A DNA stretch of 64,000 bases. Source: Rhexocercosporidium sp. MPI-PUGE-AT-0058 (Eukaryota; Ascomycota; Leotiomycetes; Helotiales). The DNA is taken from NCBI GenBank assembly GCA_020746875.1, contig JAGTJL010000015.1, forward strand, positions 310,001 to 374,000, given 5' to 3'. The notes under the pieces are model-generated. The model was not told the origin of the DNA, ran no database searches, and saw only the letters and a program-made list of their open reading frames with translations. This document shows, piece after piece, positions 51,013-62,727 of the stretch (positions are counted from its first letter, which is position 1; every line of letters begins with the position of its first letter). Both the position numbers and the translations under genes were made by a program.

Positions 51013-51314
51013 ATGCACAGGTACGAAAGCACTCTACAAATGTTGCCCTAATCGAATACATTCGTATAATCAAGTATGGCGGTCATTTGGGTAGCAGAGC
51101 AAATTTCTTAAAGATTGACAGCCACCACTCCAGCTAACGACGTAGAACGGCATACCTACCAGCATTCAGACAGTTCCCAATCCCGAATCCAACCCCAGGT
51201 CTCAAGGTTCTATATGGGATATACATGAAAGAGATGCAGGGAGTCTTCAAAATGCAGATAGGTGAAAATTTAGCAAGCTATATTCTCATCCGGTCAGAAG
51301 CACGAAGAATCTGA
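51013..51314 (+). CDS. Possible small spliced gene of unknown function
   Basis: Not recognised. Exon 51013-51020 joined to 51146-51314 gives 177 nt, 58 aa: MHR, then TAYLPAFRQFPIPNPTPGLK and VLYGIYMKEMQGVFKMQ. The intron of 125 nt has a GTACGA donor, a GCTAAC branch site and a GTAG acceptor, all fungal-like. A Pro-rich, hydrophobic and amphipathic composition suggests a small membrane-associated or mitochondrial protein, but this is only a guess. An alternative start at 51006 is out of frame with this reading (it would give 35 residues). A TATA box lies at 50938-50943. Confidence 0.38.
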
Positions 51315-51779
51315 TAAGAAGGCTACATAAATGGGCCAATCGTTTACAGAAGCTCAATATCTTTATTATTCAATGCTCAAGACACCATTCAGAGAACTGG
51401 GCTGCGAGATTTTTAACTATCGGGACATGTCTAGCTCTTCTTCAATCACAAAATCACAACACAACGACTAAAAACAGCAACATGTAGGCAATCAACATCA
51501 AATAGATAAAGCAACGCATCAAAGTACAAGTACGGTATCAAAATTCAAAAGACAAGTAGGTAAAGCAAAGAGGAGTGGACTACAATCCCGAATCAAACAA
51601 TGGAAGAGAAGTGTTTCATCCATCAGTCGTTGTCAAACCTCGCCTCGGCCCGTTCATTTCTCCGAGCACATCTCAATCCACCACCCACACCCACCACCAA
51701 GCTTCCCCAAGCTCCCAAACCACAAAACCACAAACTCGCCCCTCCATGCCGCAAACGCATTCCAAAACCACCGCCCAAA
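51315..51779. promoter_or_regulatory. Upstream region of TRS33
   Basis: About 465 bp. It includes an upstream ATG at 51600 in frame with TRS33 and no stop between them; the intervening 60 codons are Pro/Lys-rich. Otherwise no feature is seen. Confidence 0.5.
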
Positions 51780-52684
51780 ATGTCCTTCGACGCGCCCCTT
51801 CCCCCCTACAATGCCTCCGACCCAACAGCCACCTTCCTCAACTCCTCCTGCCTCGACCTCCTCATGATAGAGCTCGTACCCATGGCATACCGAGTGGTTA
51901 ACGAAGTAGATGGCGCATCTATAGACGAGAGGATACCTCTCAAAGCTGGGCATGAGAGTGTTAAGAGCACGAGCGTGGCGTCGAATGTCAGGGATGGAGG
52001 CGTGTCTGGTGCACCAAGTGGGAATGGGACTGGTGTAGGTGGTGGTGAGGGAAGGAAGATGGATGAGGAGGAGGAAAGGGATGCGGTGTTTTTTAGGCTG
52101 GACATGTTGGGGTATAGGGTTGGTCAGGGGCTGGTTGAACGGTGCGTATAATCTCCCATATCTTGCTATTTCGCAGAAATGGTTCTCTTGGTAGGGGGTT
52201 GAGGGAAGCAATTGATGGGCAAGAACATGAGCATGAAACATTGAAGGAAGTTACAAGAGCAATTGCTAATTTATATTAACATGAAAGATTCTCCCGCGAC
52301 AGACCACGCTTCACAGACACCCTCGACGTAATTAAATTCCTCTGCAAAGACCTCTGGATGTTAGTTTTCAGGAAGCAAATCGACAATCTGAAGACGAATC
52401 ACCGGGTTAGTCCCTTCCCCCCTCTCTACACAACATACCCAACTAACCAATCTCCACTCCAGGGCGTCTACGTCCTAACAGACAACTCCTTCCGGCCCTT
52501 CGCACGCATGTCCACCGAAGCAGGCGGCCAAGCCGTAGTAAGAGCGCAGCCATTTCTCTGGTTCCCATGCGGGATCATAAGGGGTGCGTTGGCGAGTATG
52601 GGGATAAATGCCACGGTGCAGGCGGAGACGAGCGAACTACCCGGAGCGACTTTTCAGATCAAGAGTATTGTAGCGAAGCCTTGA
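51780..52684 (+). CDS. trs33: TRAPP complex subunit TRS33 (TRAPPC6-type)
   Basis: Bet3-family subunit of the TRAPP tethering and Rab-GEF complexes of the early secretory pathway. Exons 51780-52141, 52288-52405 and 52463-52684, total 702 nt, 233 aa. The start MSFDAPLPPYNASDP, then the helix FLNSSCLDLLMIELVPMAYR is typical of fungal TRS33. The conserved core includes RLDMLGYRVGQGLVER, FLCKDLWMLVFRKQIDNLKT and, in the C-terminal beta strands, FLWFPCGIIRGALASMGI. A Gly/Ser/Glu-rich loop of about 50 residues interrupts the N-terminal part and looks fungal-specific. The 60-residue in-frame extension from 51600 is probably leader sequence. Confidence 0.92.
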
Positions 52685-53408
52685 TAGGAAAGTTAGTGAT
52701 AGGCAGGGAGGGGAGGGGAAGGGAGGGGAAGGGAGGGGAAGGGAGGGGAAGGGAGGGATAGTCGGATTTGTGATACTCGTGCGATTTAGCGGCATACTTA
52801 GGCGTTTTTGGGTTGGGGATACTTTTTCATCTGGAGTTTGGAGGTTGAGTGCATTGGGATGGAGGCAGCGGTTGAGAGATTTCAATCACAAGAGTCGCCA
52901 CATGATAGAACTGGTTGGGTCAATATATTGGTACTTTTTTCATTCCGTGTCATAAAACCATACGTCGTCTCATGTCAACCAAGCATCCTTCCCCCCTTCC
53001 AACCAGCAATTTCCAGCTCCCGATCAATCACTCAATCCATTTCGAGACTCGAAAAGCACGAATGAAAGAAAGAGAAGGAACACAGCGCCCGCCACACATA
53101 CCGCCCGTCAAATATCGGCATACATCGAGGTCAAAGGAGCCATCACAGCCTATCTAAGCAAGCGCCAACGATCAGTCAAGTGGTTCTTACCAAAGAAGAG
53201 CCACACCTGTCAATGAATATTTCCTCTGTCTCTGCTTGAGAAGCAATGGCAAGCAAGCACGCTCAGAAAAGATAAGACATATGAAAAGGCAGATTCCTTC
53301 GACCAAGCAGCATCCTGTTTAAACGAGAGATGGTGTGGTTTTATTTGTTTTGTTCGCTTCTAAATTGAGAGGAAAAGCGGAGGAAAAGGGAAATTTGGGA
53401 TGGGAGGA
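52685..53408. other. Convergent spacer, TRS33 and malate dehydrogenase
   Basis: About 720 bp with the G-rich repeat listed separately. No gene is recognised. Confidence 0.55.
52711..52750. repeat. Tandem repeat (GGGAGGGGAA) x 4
   Basis: Four perfect 10-bp units with partial units on each side (about 52705-52758), just 26 bp after the TRS33 stop codon. The repeated G-tracts could form a quadruplex in RNA or DNA; that is inference. Confidence 0.9.
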
Positions 53409-54716
53409 CTACTTTTGAGGTGGGTTGTGGGCGAACTCAACACCCTTTGCGATGTTGCCCTTGAGTCCTTCTACGCATGCCTTGAGGAGTGTCTTTTCGG
53501 CATCGTTAATGTTGTTGAGTGGGTTGATGGCCTTCTCAACACCGGAGGTCTGTAAAATATTAGTGAAAGTAGGCAAGAGATCTGGAGTTGACTTACACCG
53601 AGGTGGACGGGAACGGAGAAGAAATCACAACCAGTCTCCTTGGCAATAGCCTCGCCTCCTGGAACACCTGGGAGGTAGACGAATGATGGCTCGATGATAT
53701 CCTTCTCTCCAGCAAGTCCCTTAAGGACAGCCTCGGCGAAACTATCTTTGTTAAGTTTTGCAATTCAAAAGATAGGGCAAAACATACCGGAAACCGGCGT
53801 AGGCCATGGAAAGGGTAGCAGATCCAGCACCGTCCTTGGCCTTGACAACCTCGTCACCACCGAACTGCACGCGGTTGACCAAAGCCTCCAACTTCTCAGC
53901 TGGGATATTAACACCAGCCTGGCTGAAAAGAGGGACGATGGTCTCTCCAGAGTGACCACCGACGACTGGGATAGTCAGGTTTGATGGGGTCTTCTCGCCA
54001 ACAATCTCGGCAACGAAGGTCTCGGCACGAACAACATCGAGAGTTGTAACACCGAAGAGACGCTTGGGGTCAAAGACTCCCTTTGCCTTGAGGACCTCGG
54101 CAGCGATTGGGACGGTCGAGTTCACTGGGTTGGAAATGATAAGGATGTATGCTTTTGGTGCAACTTCGGCGATGACCTCAATGAGGCCCTTGACGATACC
54201 AGCGTTGATCTTGAAGAGATCATCACGGGTCATTCCTGGCTTGCCTATGGTCCCCATTGTCAAAATACATCCAGTATATTCCTTGGAGGTTTGTACATAC
54301 GGGGAATTCCAGCAGGGATAACAACGATATCGGCATCCTTCATTGCGGCCTTGGCTCCATCATCTTTCGGTAAGTAGCCAGTGACTTTCTGTATTGCACA
54401 TCAGCTACCTTCTACTGTCTCCGGTTTGTGTGTACATACGGCAGGCGAGGAGATGTGGGAGAGATCGGCAGCAACACCTGGAGTATTGACAACATCGTAC
54501 AAGGCCAGTTCGGTGATGAGAGGGGATGCCTTAAGGAGGAGGGACAATGGCTGTTGCGGGAATAGATGGTCAGCAAAGTACGCAGCTAGAGTAGAAGGAG
54601 CACGCTTCTTACTTGTCCAATTCCACCAGCAGCACCAGCGACAACTAGACAATTGTCAATATAACTCTTCTCATGGTCTCTATGCCTTCTACAGACATAC
54701 CGGCTTTGATTCCCAT
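53409..54716 (-). CDS. Malate dehydrogenase, probably cytosolic
   Basis: NAD-dependent malate/oxaloacetate interconversion. Seven exons: 54701-54716, 54613-54644, 54440-54550, 54301-54388, 53788-54244, 53597-53741 and 53409-53549, total 990 nt, 329 aa. The N-terminus [19 protein letters not shown] starts straight at the Rossmann strand, with no mitochondrial presequence. The C-terminus NPPQK has no SKL-type peroxisomal signal. The active-site loop reads [16 protein letters not shown] with the substrate Arg, and the catalytic His is in [13 protein letters not shown] mitochondrial form is therefore expected elsewhere. The first exon is 16 nt. Confidence 0.93.
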
Positions 54717-55575
54717 GTTTGCGGTTTTTGTGGTGATTGAAATCTGCACTTCCAGATTAGCAATTACCCCGCATTGGTTGAATATTGCCCCTCCATCAGG
54801 GTTTCATCTAATTCAACGTACCTAGAGCGTGGATTACTAGGTATTGAAGAAAGTGAAGAAGTCAGAAAGTGAACCGTTTGGAGAGAGGTGTAAATATCAA
54901 GGGGGAGTGACGCTTTTGAAGTCTTCTGACTGCTCGAAACTGTTGGAGGGGTTGAGCAACGCCCAGCGTTGCTTTGGCGCTAACAAGGTAACGAGGTGGG
55001 GTTGGATGTGTCGGGCGGGAGGACTGCGACTGGACTGATGGATCTGGAGTTGGAGCTGGATCTGTGCTTACCTGGGCGAGTTACAAACGTCGATTGTGTC
55101 TTTTTTGTTGCGGTTTGTGTTTAGAAAACGAAGCAAAAATGATGGGATTGTACCTTGCAGGTGGATTTCGAGTTTATATTTGGCACTAATGACAGATTGA
55201 CAACACTTGGCCGAGGTAGCTGTGTTTCGGAGAGGATCGGACGGCGCTTGCTGTTGGACCGGTTGTTCACGATCTACTTCACATGTCGGCAACTCTTCCA
55301 ACGCAAATAGCCATGAGTTTGGAAAGGTCGGATGGTCTTTTGTCTTCTCAAATTCGCCATAGCCGAGCTATCTTGGTACTTGCTGCAATAGCAGCAATCC
55401 AGCAATTCAGCACCCCGTACAAGTCCACAACGGCCTCACCACTTTGTACACCAAAATTCACAACCCGATGTGTAAACACTCGTGCTAGTGGTTGCAAAAG
55501 TAACTCCTGGAATTGTGCTCTATTCATGAGTGACTAGCAAGACCGTTCCCATTTCCATTTATGCCCACCCCAAAT
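54717..55575. other. Intergenic, malate dehydrogenase promoter and eL28 3' flank
   Basis: About 860 bp. It should hold the malate dehydrogenase promoter and the eL28 3' UTR. No other gene is recognised. Confidence 0.55.
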
Positions 55576-56335
55576 TTACTCCTCAGCAGTCGCCTTCTTT
55601 GCCTTTGATCCACGGACCTTCTTCTCTGGGAGATCCTTCTTAGGGCGTTGGGAGAATCGGATGGCAGATGCGCGGGCAACAGCTGGGGCACGGAGATCAG
55701 GTCGGTATCCAGACTTTGCGGTGCTAGAGACGATAGCCTTGTAGGTCCTAGACGAAGTATTAGCCATACTGCCATACTGCCATATAACCAGCCATGCACC
55801 GTCCATCTACTCACTTTCTTGTGGTCTTGTTTCCGCCGAAAGTGGTCTTGTGGGCAGCGGCACCTGGTCGTTGAGAGTGCTTTGCCTTCTTGGTAACCAG
55901 AGTAACTCCTCCCTTGTCACCCTCAGCAGGTTGGATTCCGATAGCCTATCCAGGTCAGTATTCCGACTTGTATCCAGTTTCTCAGCTCCCAAGGTCGATG
56001 CGTACCTTCTCGTTGACGAAACCGGCGTGCTGTTTTCCATATTAGTTCAAGTACACCCATGATTCAAGATGTACCGCATACCTTGCGCGAGTGCTTGTTG
56101 ACCAAGTTCATGGGATCGCGAGAGAATCGGACACCTCCAGATTGGGCGCGCTTTACGAGGAAAGCATTTTGGGCTCCTGCAATTCCAGAATCAGCTCTCG
56201 TCGATTCAATACCGCATCTGCAGCCTTCAATCCCTTCCCTCACATCCCCAGCTTCCCAGAATTCTCGCAGAGTTGGAACATACCAACGATCTCCCAGATC
56301 AAGTCCGAAGACACTTGGCTCGAGTGGTGTGACAT
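55576..56335 (-). CDS. rpl28: Cytosolic ribosomal protein eL28
   Basis: 60S ribosomal protein eL28, present in most eukaryotes and filamentous fungi but absent from Saccharomyces. Exons 56284-56335, 56082-56176, 56006-56029, 55815-55945 and 55576-55747, total 474 nt, 157 aa. Recognisable parts: NAFLVKRAQSGGVRFSRDPM near the N-terminus (the family's NxFLxKR segment), GIQPAEGDKGGVTLVTKKAK in the middle, and YRPDLRAPAVARASAIRFSQ towards the end, followed by a Lys-rich tail. One exon is only 24 nt. The gene is divergent from the UPF0357 gene. Confidence 0.92.
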
Positions 56336-56703
56336 TTTGGCGGTGATTTGATCTTTGACAAGTCGTTCCTGGATAACAGCTTCGAATGTTGAACATCGAT
56401 TTTGGAAAGTTGAACTGTGTGAATTTCAGCCAATCACCGGCGCTCGCTTGGCCCAAAGACATGCCAAGATGGCTACCCCGTTTTGAGACTAGCTTCCCGA
56501 TCAGCCTCGTCACTCTTTGACGCAGCTCCGCCTCAATCGCATGAATCGGGAGCGCGGCATGAATTGGATGAGCTGACAACCCTCACTCGAGTTTCATGCC
56601 TACGCGCAATCTTAATAGGAGAGCGTCAGGAACATCAGGAGTACCTTGAAGATCACTCCTATAAAACTTCCTTTCCCCCAGCAACATCACACCTTTTGAG
56701 AAG
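56336..56703. promoter_or_regulatory. Divergent promoter, eL28 (-) and UPF0357 (+)
   Basis: About 370 bp between start codons. A CCAAT box is at 56430-56434 (plus strand). No TATA box is seen. Confidence 0.5.
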
Positions 56704-57141
56704 ATGGGCTATCTCCTCTACAGCACCGTCTTCAGCCTCCTCGTTATTTCAACTGGTATGCTTCGGATCTTCCAACACGTCACTTTACGCGTACCAACTA
56801 ACATTTCAATAGTACTATTCCTCACACGCTCTCTTTGGCTTCACATGATGCCTTCACTACCAGGATCCTCGTTTCTCTACTCCCGCCTCCCCTCATCCTT
56901 CTCAGCCGATATCGAAAATGGCTTGTCTTCTTCAGCCTTCGACCTATCCGGAAACGTCGCCGCGGGCGATTCAAGACGAGGGTTGGATGACAAGAGCAAG
57001 AGAGAAATTCAGAAGATTATGAAGAGCCGCAGAGTGAACTTTGATGAGGCAAGGAGGATACACACAGAAGGACGATTCGCCAAGAACAACATCGGCCCTG
57101 ACGGCCTACCAAGAGACCCGAAATTCGTCAGTTTCTCGTAG
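56704..57141 (+). CDS. UPF0357 (DUF2015) family protein
   Basis: Small fungal protein of the family that includes yeast YCL012C; the function is unknown. Exons 56704-56755 and 56813-57141, total 381 nt, 126 aa. The N-terminus (MGYLLYSTVFSLLVIS) is a hydrophobic membrane or signal-anchor segment that continues after the intron as VLFLTRSLWLHMMP. The conserved C-terminal part is KREIQKIMKSRRVNFDEARR followed by FAKNNIGPDGLPRDPKFVSFS, the signature of the family. Confidence 0.85.
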   Translation: MGYLLYSTVFSLLVISTGMLRIFQHVTLRVPTNISIVLFLTRSLWLHMMPSLPGSSFLYSRLPSSFSADIENGLSSSAFDLSGNVAAGDSRRGLDDKSKREIQKIMKSRRVNFDEARRIHTEGRFAKNNIGPDGLPRDPKFVSFS

Positions 57142-59715
57142 TGAAGAGATAATGGAAGCAAGCGGAAAACAACTTGCAGAAGAGAAGATGACATTTGCTC
57201 GAACGAAGTCTGAGTGGCTGGGGAAAGAAGTGCCAAGTTTGGAAGCACGGATAGCTGGCAAGATGGGAACAGTCCAAGTCTCGATACCTGCTCATTCACT
57301 TGATCGGATTCTTGCTAGGGTGCTGTGCTTTGACTCGGTGTCCGGATTCTACTATCACTACATTCTTCAGTCGCCGACCCATGCGACTTTGTATTTACAC
57401 ACCACACGAATGTTTCCTAGATTCTCTTTCCTTGGGACAGCGACCGGATAGGGGGGAAGGAGTTTGGATGGGGTACTTAATGACGGTTGGCTGTCGAAAT
57501 TTAGCGCCATTTTCATTTGTCGCTCCTGACTGGACAAAGGGCCAGCCTTTGGGTCTTTACATATCAAGAATCAATGATGATGGACTCGGGTCCTAAAACC
57601 GCAATGTTCTCATGCGTACAATATCGGAGTGACTTCAACATGTCTTTCAAAGCAGTGTTCATATCAATCCGTACAATTGTCAGGTCGTCTTTCTCGATTA
57701 TTCCTTTCATCTCTTCGCCTCCAGTAGTCACCCAGCTCATAAATGATCAATGGGTAGTTCCCATCTATATTCCCCAAGGACAAATTTTCCTCGTCAAATC
57801 TTCTCCTTTTACATCTCCGCATACTTTTCAAGACTCAATCAAACCACCACTCACAAAGTCACCAAAGCTCCAAGAAAAATAAGGTTTCCAAGGGTCCAAT
57901 TTCTTCAAGCATTAACCCTCCTCCCGTCCCCAGCTCATCCCCTTCTCCCTTCAACTCCAAAACAAAGAAGCAAAAACGAGCCAACAGCTCGCACAGATCA
58001 CACAAGTAATCAAATGGTCAGTCATGCCCAACAATGCCATCCAACCAGGAAGACCCCGTGCGACATGTCGAACATACTAATGTATATCTCGAGCGAGAGT
58101 GGGAGCATGAAACGTGACGTGGTGGGAGCTGACGAGGATGTTTTGGTTATATCATCATGGTGTGGTTGTGCTGTATACTCGAATTTAGTCTGGGAAATAT
58201 GAGGGGTTTTAGGCGGTGATGGACGGTGTGGAAAGGTTGTTGTAATTCCTTCTTCCTTGAGAGAGAATACGAGCCAGTTCGTTTCTGTTCTATTGAGTTG
58301 AGTTGAGTTATTTTTTTGCTGGTTTCAATATTCTTGCCACGGCCGTCAGTTGGGGATGTTTGATGGATCAGCTCAATAATAAGATGTCTAGTGTTGGCTC
58401 GGTTTGACCTCGTCTTCGAGTTCAATTACGGTCATCAACACTCTCTGTTTTGAGCGTGTCACCTGCAGGAGGTGTCTCTCGGTGAGCAGCCAGAGTACGG
58501 AAGATTTCGTAAGTCTTCGATGAACTCATTCTTTCACAGCTGTTGCTGTCCGTCTAGCTTCTTATTTCTGCCGCACGTTCAAGTCTTACTACATTTCGGT
58601 GCGCAGCTCTTGTTGACAAGTTCCGCATCTTCTACTTCATAGCAAGCGTCATCAAGCAAAACAAAACACAAGAAGCCGATTTCAAAAATGATTTTCTACT
58701 TGAATCTTACGAATTTTGATGCTTCGGTAAAGTCAGCCTCGACACTTGCACCACGCAGGAAAGCGCGACTTCCGTGGTGTAAAGATGGTTTCTGCATCAA
58801 CTCTGCCCCACCATTTCATATGTATGTCTGTGTTGATTATATGTCATGTCTCGGTTTCCGATCTTTTAGGCCTGAAATTGAGTAATGACCCAAGTGGTTC
58901 TTTGCCAAATGCTGCTACTTCACTGCAGTGCTTGCTCAGTTGTTTCAACTTAGACTACCGAGTATGAAATTTGATTGTGACCATTATCGTCCTCTTAATT
59001 GAATATTATCTTCTTTCCGTTACTTCTAGATCGGAAAACAACCACGGGACAATATTCTTTGACGGCTGAAATTCTAGCCCGAGGTCATTTAATCGAAAGA
59101 GTATTCTCCCGACGTAAATCTAAAAAAGTAGACACACCTACAACCATGGAGTCTACATTTATTTTATTCAGTCACTATTAACTTGAATTTATATTTGTTA
59201 TACATGCGACTTTCCTCCCAGTGGCTAAATACCTCCCTTAAGTCAGGCTGAAGTCCCCCCTCCAGTAAGGTACCTCGAACATGCAGGCACGATCTCCATC
59301 ATATGCTTAATTACTCGGCTGGGGTCTCCATTTTCTCCATCTTTATAAGCTTCCATCCCACTCTTCAAAAGAGTGGCAAATACCTTTCCGGATCCCTTTG
59401 TGGCAGGTAGCATTGCAACTTGCGGCACCTGGTAAGCGATCAACCTAAGAACGCACCTTGGCAGCAGGCCTTGGCAACTTCTGAGCTTCCTATTGAGGAG
59501 TTTGGAGATAAGGTACCAAGTAAATGCTAGGGAAATCGTCGGAGACTTGCGCATGGTAATTGAGGGGTAGTTTCTATTGCACGACGAGGTACTTGCTGTA
59601 TAAATATAGGACATTACCTTCCACGGCCTTTCGGCGGAAGCTCGTGGTTATTGGCAATTCGGTTTGTTAGGAAAGAAACGGTTACTTTGAGTACTTCCTA
59701 CCTATCGAAGCAATC
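57142..59715. other. 2.6-kb intergenic before the metalloprotease gene
   Basis: No conserved gene is recognised. A minus-strand frame at 59243-59614 is open for 123 codons but has no family motif, so I do not call it. The right edge holds the metalloprotease promoter. Confidence 0.5.
59599..59606 (+). promoter_or_regulatory. TATA box of the metalloprotease gene
   Basis: TATAAATA, 110-117 bp before the start codon at 59716. A good match to fungal inducible promoters. Confidence 0.55.
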
Positions 59716-61940
59716 ATGAAGCTCCAAAATGGATCCCAACGCCGGTGGGAGTACCTGGCTGCGGCTCTGGTCGCTGCTGTGTTTGTCCAGTCTGGGACAG
59801 CAGCGCCACTGAATTCGCGTAGCGATTTTAGCGACAGTGACCCCTTTGCGATTCTTGACTTACAAGATTGGGTCAACCCAGACAACATGACTTGGGATGA
59901 TGTACGAGCGCTCATTTTCTTGTTACCCGTGCTCAATTTTCATTATTACACCTCGGCCCAGCTCCTTCAGAAGTTGCACTGCCTAAGAGCATTCACTTCA
60001 TAATTCCTGATTCCTCCAAAACACTCGCTTGATGGCCCCAAGAACAATGCTGACCTAAATCTCAGTGGAAAAGCCCTCCAGGAACCAACTGGTCCGATCC
60101 TACAGTCAAGGGAACAAACCGTAACTTCAACATCGCCCTCGTCACCGTGGACTACTCAGACGGTCCGTTTGTCATCACCTTAGCCCCGGGCTCAACAGTC
60201 TTCAGCAACCCACAACCTCACGCTCCAACTATTTCACGTGCAGCCGTGCCGGCTTTCTACAGAGACTTCCTGAACAAGCCCAATGAGCTCAACAAAGGTC
60301 ACACCATCCACGAGTACTGGATGGGCGACTCAGGTGGTCGATTCGGTGTTGATTTGACTGCATTCGGACCGTACAGAATGCCCTCCAGATCATTTCAGTA
60401 CGGTATCAGCAACGATATGAATCCAAACGAATGCCTGATTGGGTATACATGTAATCTCAACATTCGCACCGACGCACTTGGTGCCTGGCGAGCGGACGTT
60501 GGCGATGCAGTTGCCAACTCCTATGAACTGGTATTTATCCTGTCTGCAGGGCAAGATGAATCGTCCACATGGCAAGAATTTGGCGAGATGAAGTTCCAGA
60601 CCAAAGAAGATGTTCCCGATTCATTTGGCCCTCCAGGTCCAAACGCAGCCAACGGAACCACTCATAACTACGCCAAGACTCGTTATGTCGAGTGGTCATC
60701 TTGGGCGTCTGCGTCCTCGATCTGGCCCAACGCCGGCGATGGATCATCTACGCAAGGTGAGAGTTCCGGGATGGCTACCTACGCCCACGAGCTTAGCCAT
60801 CTCCTGAATATTGGAGATAACTACAATAATCCTTTCAGTGTTCCCTCGCGCCGAGACTATACAGGACCGTTCTCCATGCTATCTCGCGGGTCATTCAACG
60901 GTCCAGGAGGACCTCACACACGCTGGCAAATCCCTCCCCAGAAAGGAGGATCTATGGGCTCCTTGCACACTTTAAGAGATAAGTCGCAAATCGGTTTGAT
61001 AGGTCAAGAGAGTATTCTCAAACTTTCTCGCGAGGCATTAGCCAAATCCGGACTCGTCGTGGCCAAGATCACAGCTCGTGCAGTCGAGCCTGGACCTGGC
61101 GAGCTGATGGGAGTTCGGATTGCTATGAATGCAGACCTCTCTCTTGCATGCGACATCAACACTGATCCATTCTGTGATGGTGGCGCATACGACAACTATG
61201 ACCTCGAAGTCATCGATCGAATGGGCGCCGATTCATTCCAGCCAGACTCGGGTGTCATGATCACGAAATCGAAAGACGCAGCTCGTGGGACCTATCAATG
61301 GACAATCGACGCAAACCCACAGGATATCAAACTCCTCGATTTCTACCGCCCAGATGGAACGCCTGCGTACATTACTATAGGCGATTACCGCCAGTTGGCA
61401 GATGCACTCTTCCATGCTGGCACTCGGTCTGGAAGCGAGTATGAATTTGTTGACAAGCCCAATAATCTGCACATCTACATCGTCGATGTTCATCGCGATT
61501 CAACAGGCGTACTTTCCTATACAACTGCAGTACGCTCCTTGAACAGCAGTACCAGCGATCCGCACAAACGCCAAGTCGCCGTGAGCTGGTTAACAGTCGG
61601 AAGTCGACCTACCAAGAACGGCGTAGCATGTTCCTTCCAAGTATACAACACGGGCACATACTCCGCCGCTGGGGGAGCAGCAGCACACCCTCAAAATGCA
61701 TCGGCGTATCTCAAATCAGATGTCTACCGACTCTCAGCTAGTGTTACTGGTTGGGGATGGAAATTCGAGTTGCCGAATGCGCTGGTCACTGCGAAGTTTG
61801 GCGAGAAGAAGACTGTGTATGTGGCTGTTGCTCCTGACTCGCCACTGGCTTCGCTGGTGGGTATCGTCAAGTTGACTGCCACATCGGAGTCGAATCCAGC
61901 TGTGTCTGCCTCTGGGATATGCTGGGTCAATAGATTCTGA
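59716..61940 (+). CDS. Secreted M6-like zinc metalloprotease
   Basis: Predicted secreted zinc peptidase. Exons 59716-59901 and 60066-61940, total 2061 nt, 686 aa. A basic start and a hydrophobic stretch (EYLAAALVAAVFVQSGTAA) form a signal peptide, probably cleaved near residue 30. The zinc motif is ATYAHELSHLLNIGDNY: HELSH at about 303-307 with a candidate third ligand Asp 313. The HExxHxxxxxD pattern matches the M6 (immune inhibitor A-like) group. Motif HTIHEYWMGDSGGRFGVDLT before it is a family feature. A beta-rich C-terminal domain follows. The signal peptide and TATA box suggest regulated secretion, possibly for nutrition or host interaction. The intron is unusually long at 164 nt. Confidence 0.83.
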
Positions 61941-62038
61941 GCTCCTTGATCGATCTTGAATGTCATGTTCGAGCAGTTTTGTATATAGGCCTAAACCACT
62001 TGGATTAATAGTAGTAACCTAATCTAGTCACCCGTTCC

Positions 62039-62727
62039 TCACTTCTTGCCTCTTCCCCAGACATCTCCAAGCTTCTCCTCCACCATGATCTGTATATCTC
62101 TATGAACAGCATCCGCATCCTTCGTCGCATCAATTTGCACAACCCGATCTTGCTTCCTGAAATGCTCAACGACTGGCATTGTCGTCTCCGCGAAAGTCTT
62201 GAATCGTTTATGGATAACTGCGATATTATCATCAACGCGACCAGACGTTTTCCCTCGAGTGAGAAGTCGCTCTTGCAAGACATCCTCAGGACAGTCTAAG
62301 AACAGCACCGCGGAAGGTGAGCCGATCGTCGACTCGAAGCGCGCCACATGCTCGATGCGCCGAGGGAACCCTGATATTCTTATCAGCATTGGGAACCAAA
62401 TCAAAAGCAGCCGGTGAAAGAAAAGAACCTACCATCAAGCAGAAATACAGAAATCCCGCCCTTCTTGTGTTTCTCCGCCATAGATTCCTGTAACAAAGAA
62501 ACAGCCATCTCAGGCGGTCCAATCACACCCTCGAGAATATTCTTTCGGATGAGCTCATCCCATATACTTCCTGGCTTCTCCTGTTCTTCTCGCAGGATAT
62601 CACCCATACTGAGGTGAGCGATTGGGTAGTTCGCTGCGAGTCGGCTGCACTGAGTTCCTTTGCCTGCGCCAGGTCCGCCGAGGACGAAGATGATTGTCCA
62701 TTTTGAGGGATTTTGGTGTTTGGACAT
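62039..62727 (-). CDS. ura6: UMP-CMP kinase (URA6 type)
   Basis: Nucleoside monophosphate kinase that converts UMP and CMP to diphosphates in pyrimidine nucleotide synthesis. Exons 62433-62727 and 62039-62370, total 627 nt, 208 aa. The P-loop is FVLGGPGAGKGTQC. The NMP-binding segment has HLSMGDILREE and the sequence FLLDGFPRR spans the intron, with the conserved Arg. The LID is short and has RGKTSGRVDDN, typical of the UMP-CMP kinase subgroup. The stop codon is 98 bp from that of the metalloprotease gene, tail to tail. Confidence 0.93.

Noticed and set aside
59243..59614. 123-codon minus-strand frame before the metalloprotease
   Set aside because: No known family or signal; it overlaps the promoter TATA box, so chance is more likely.
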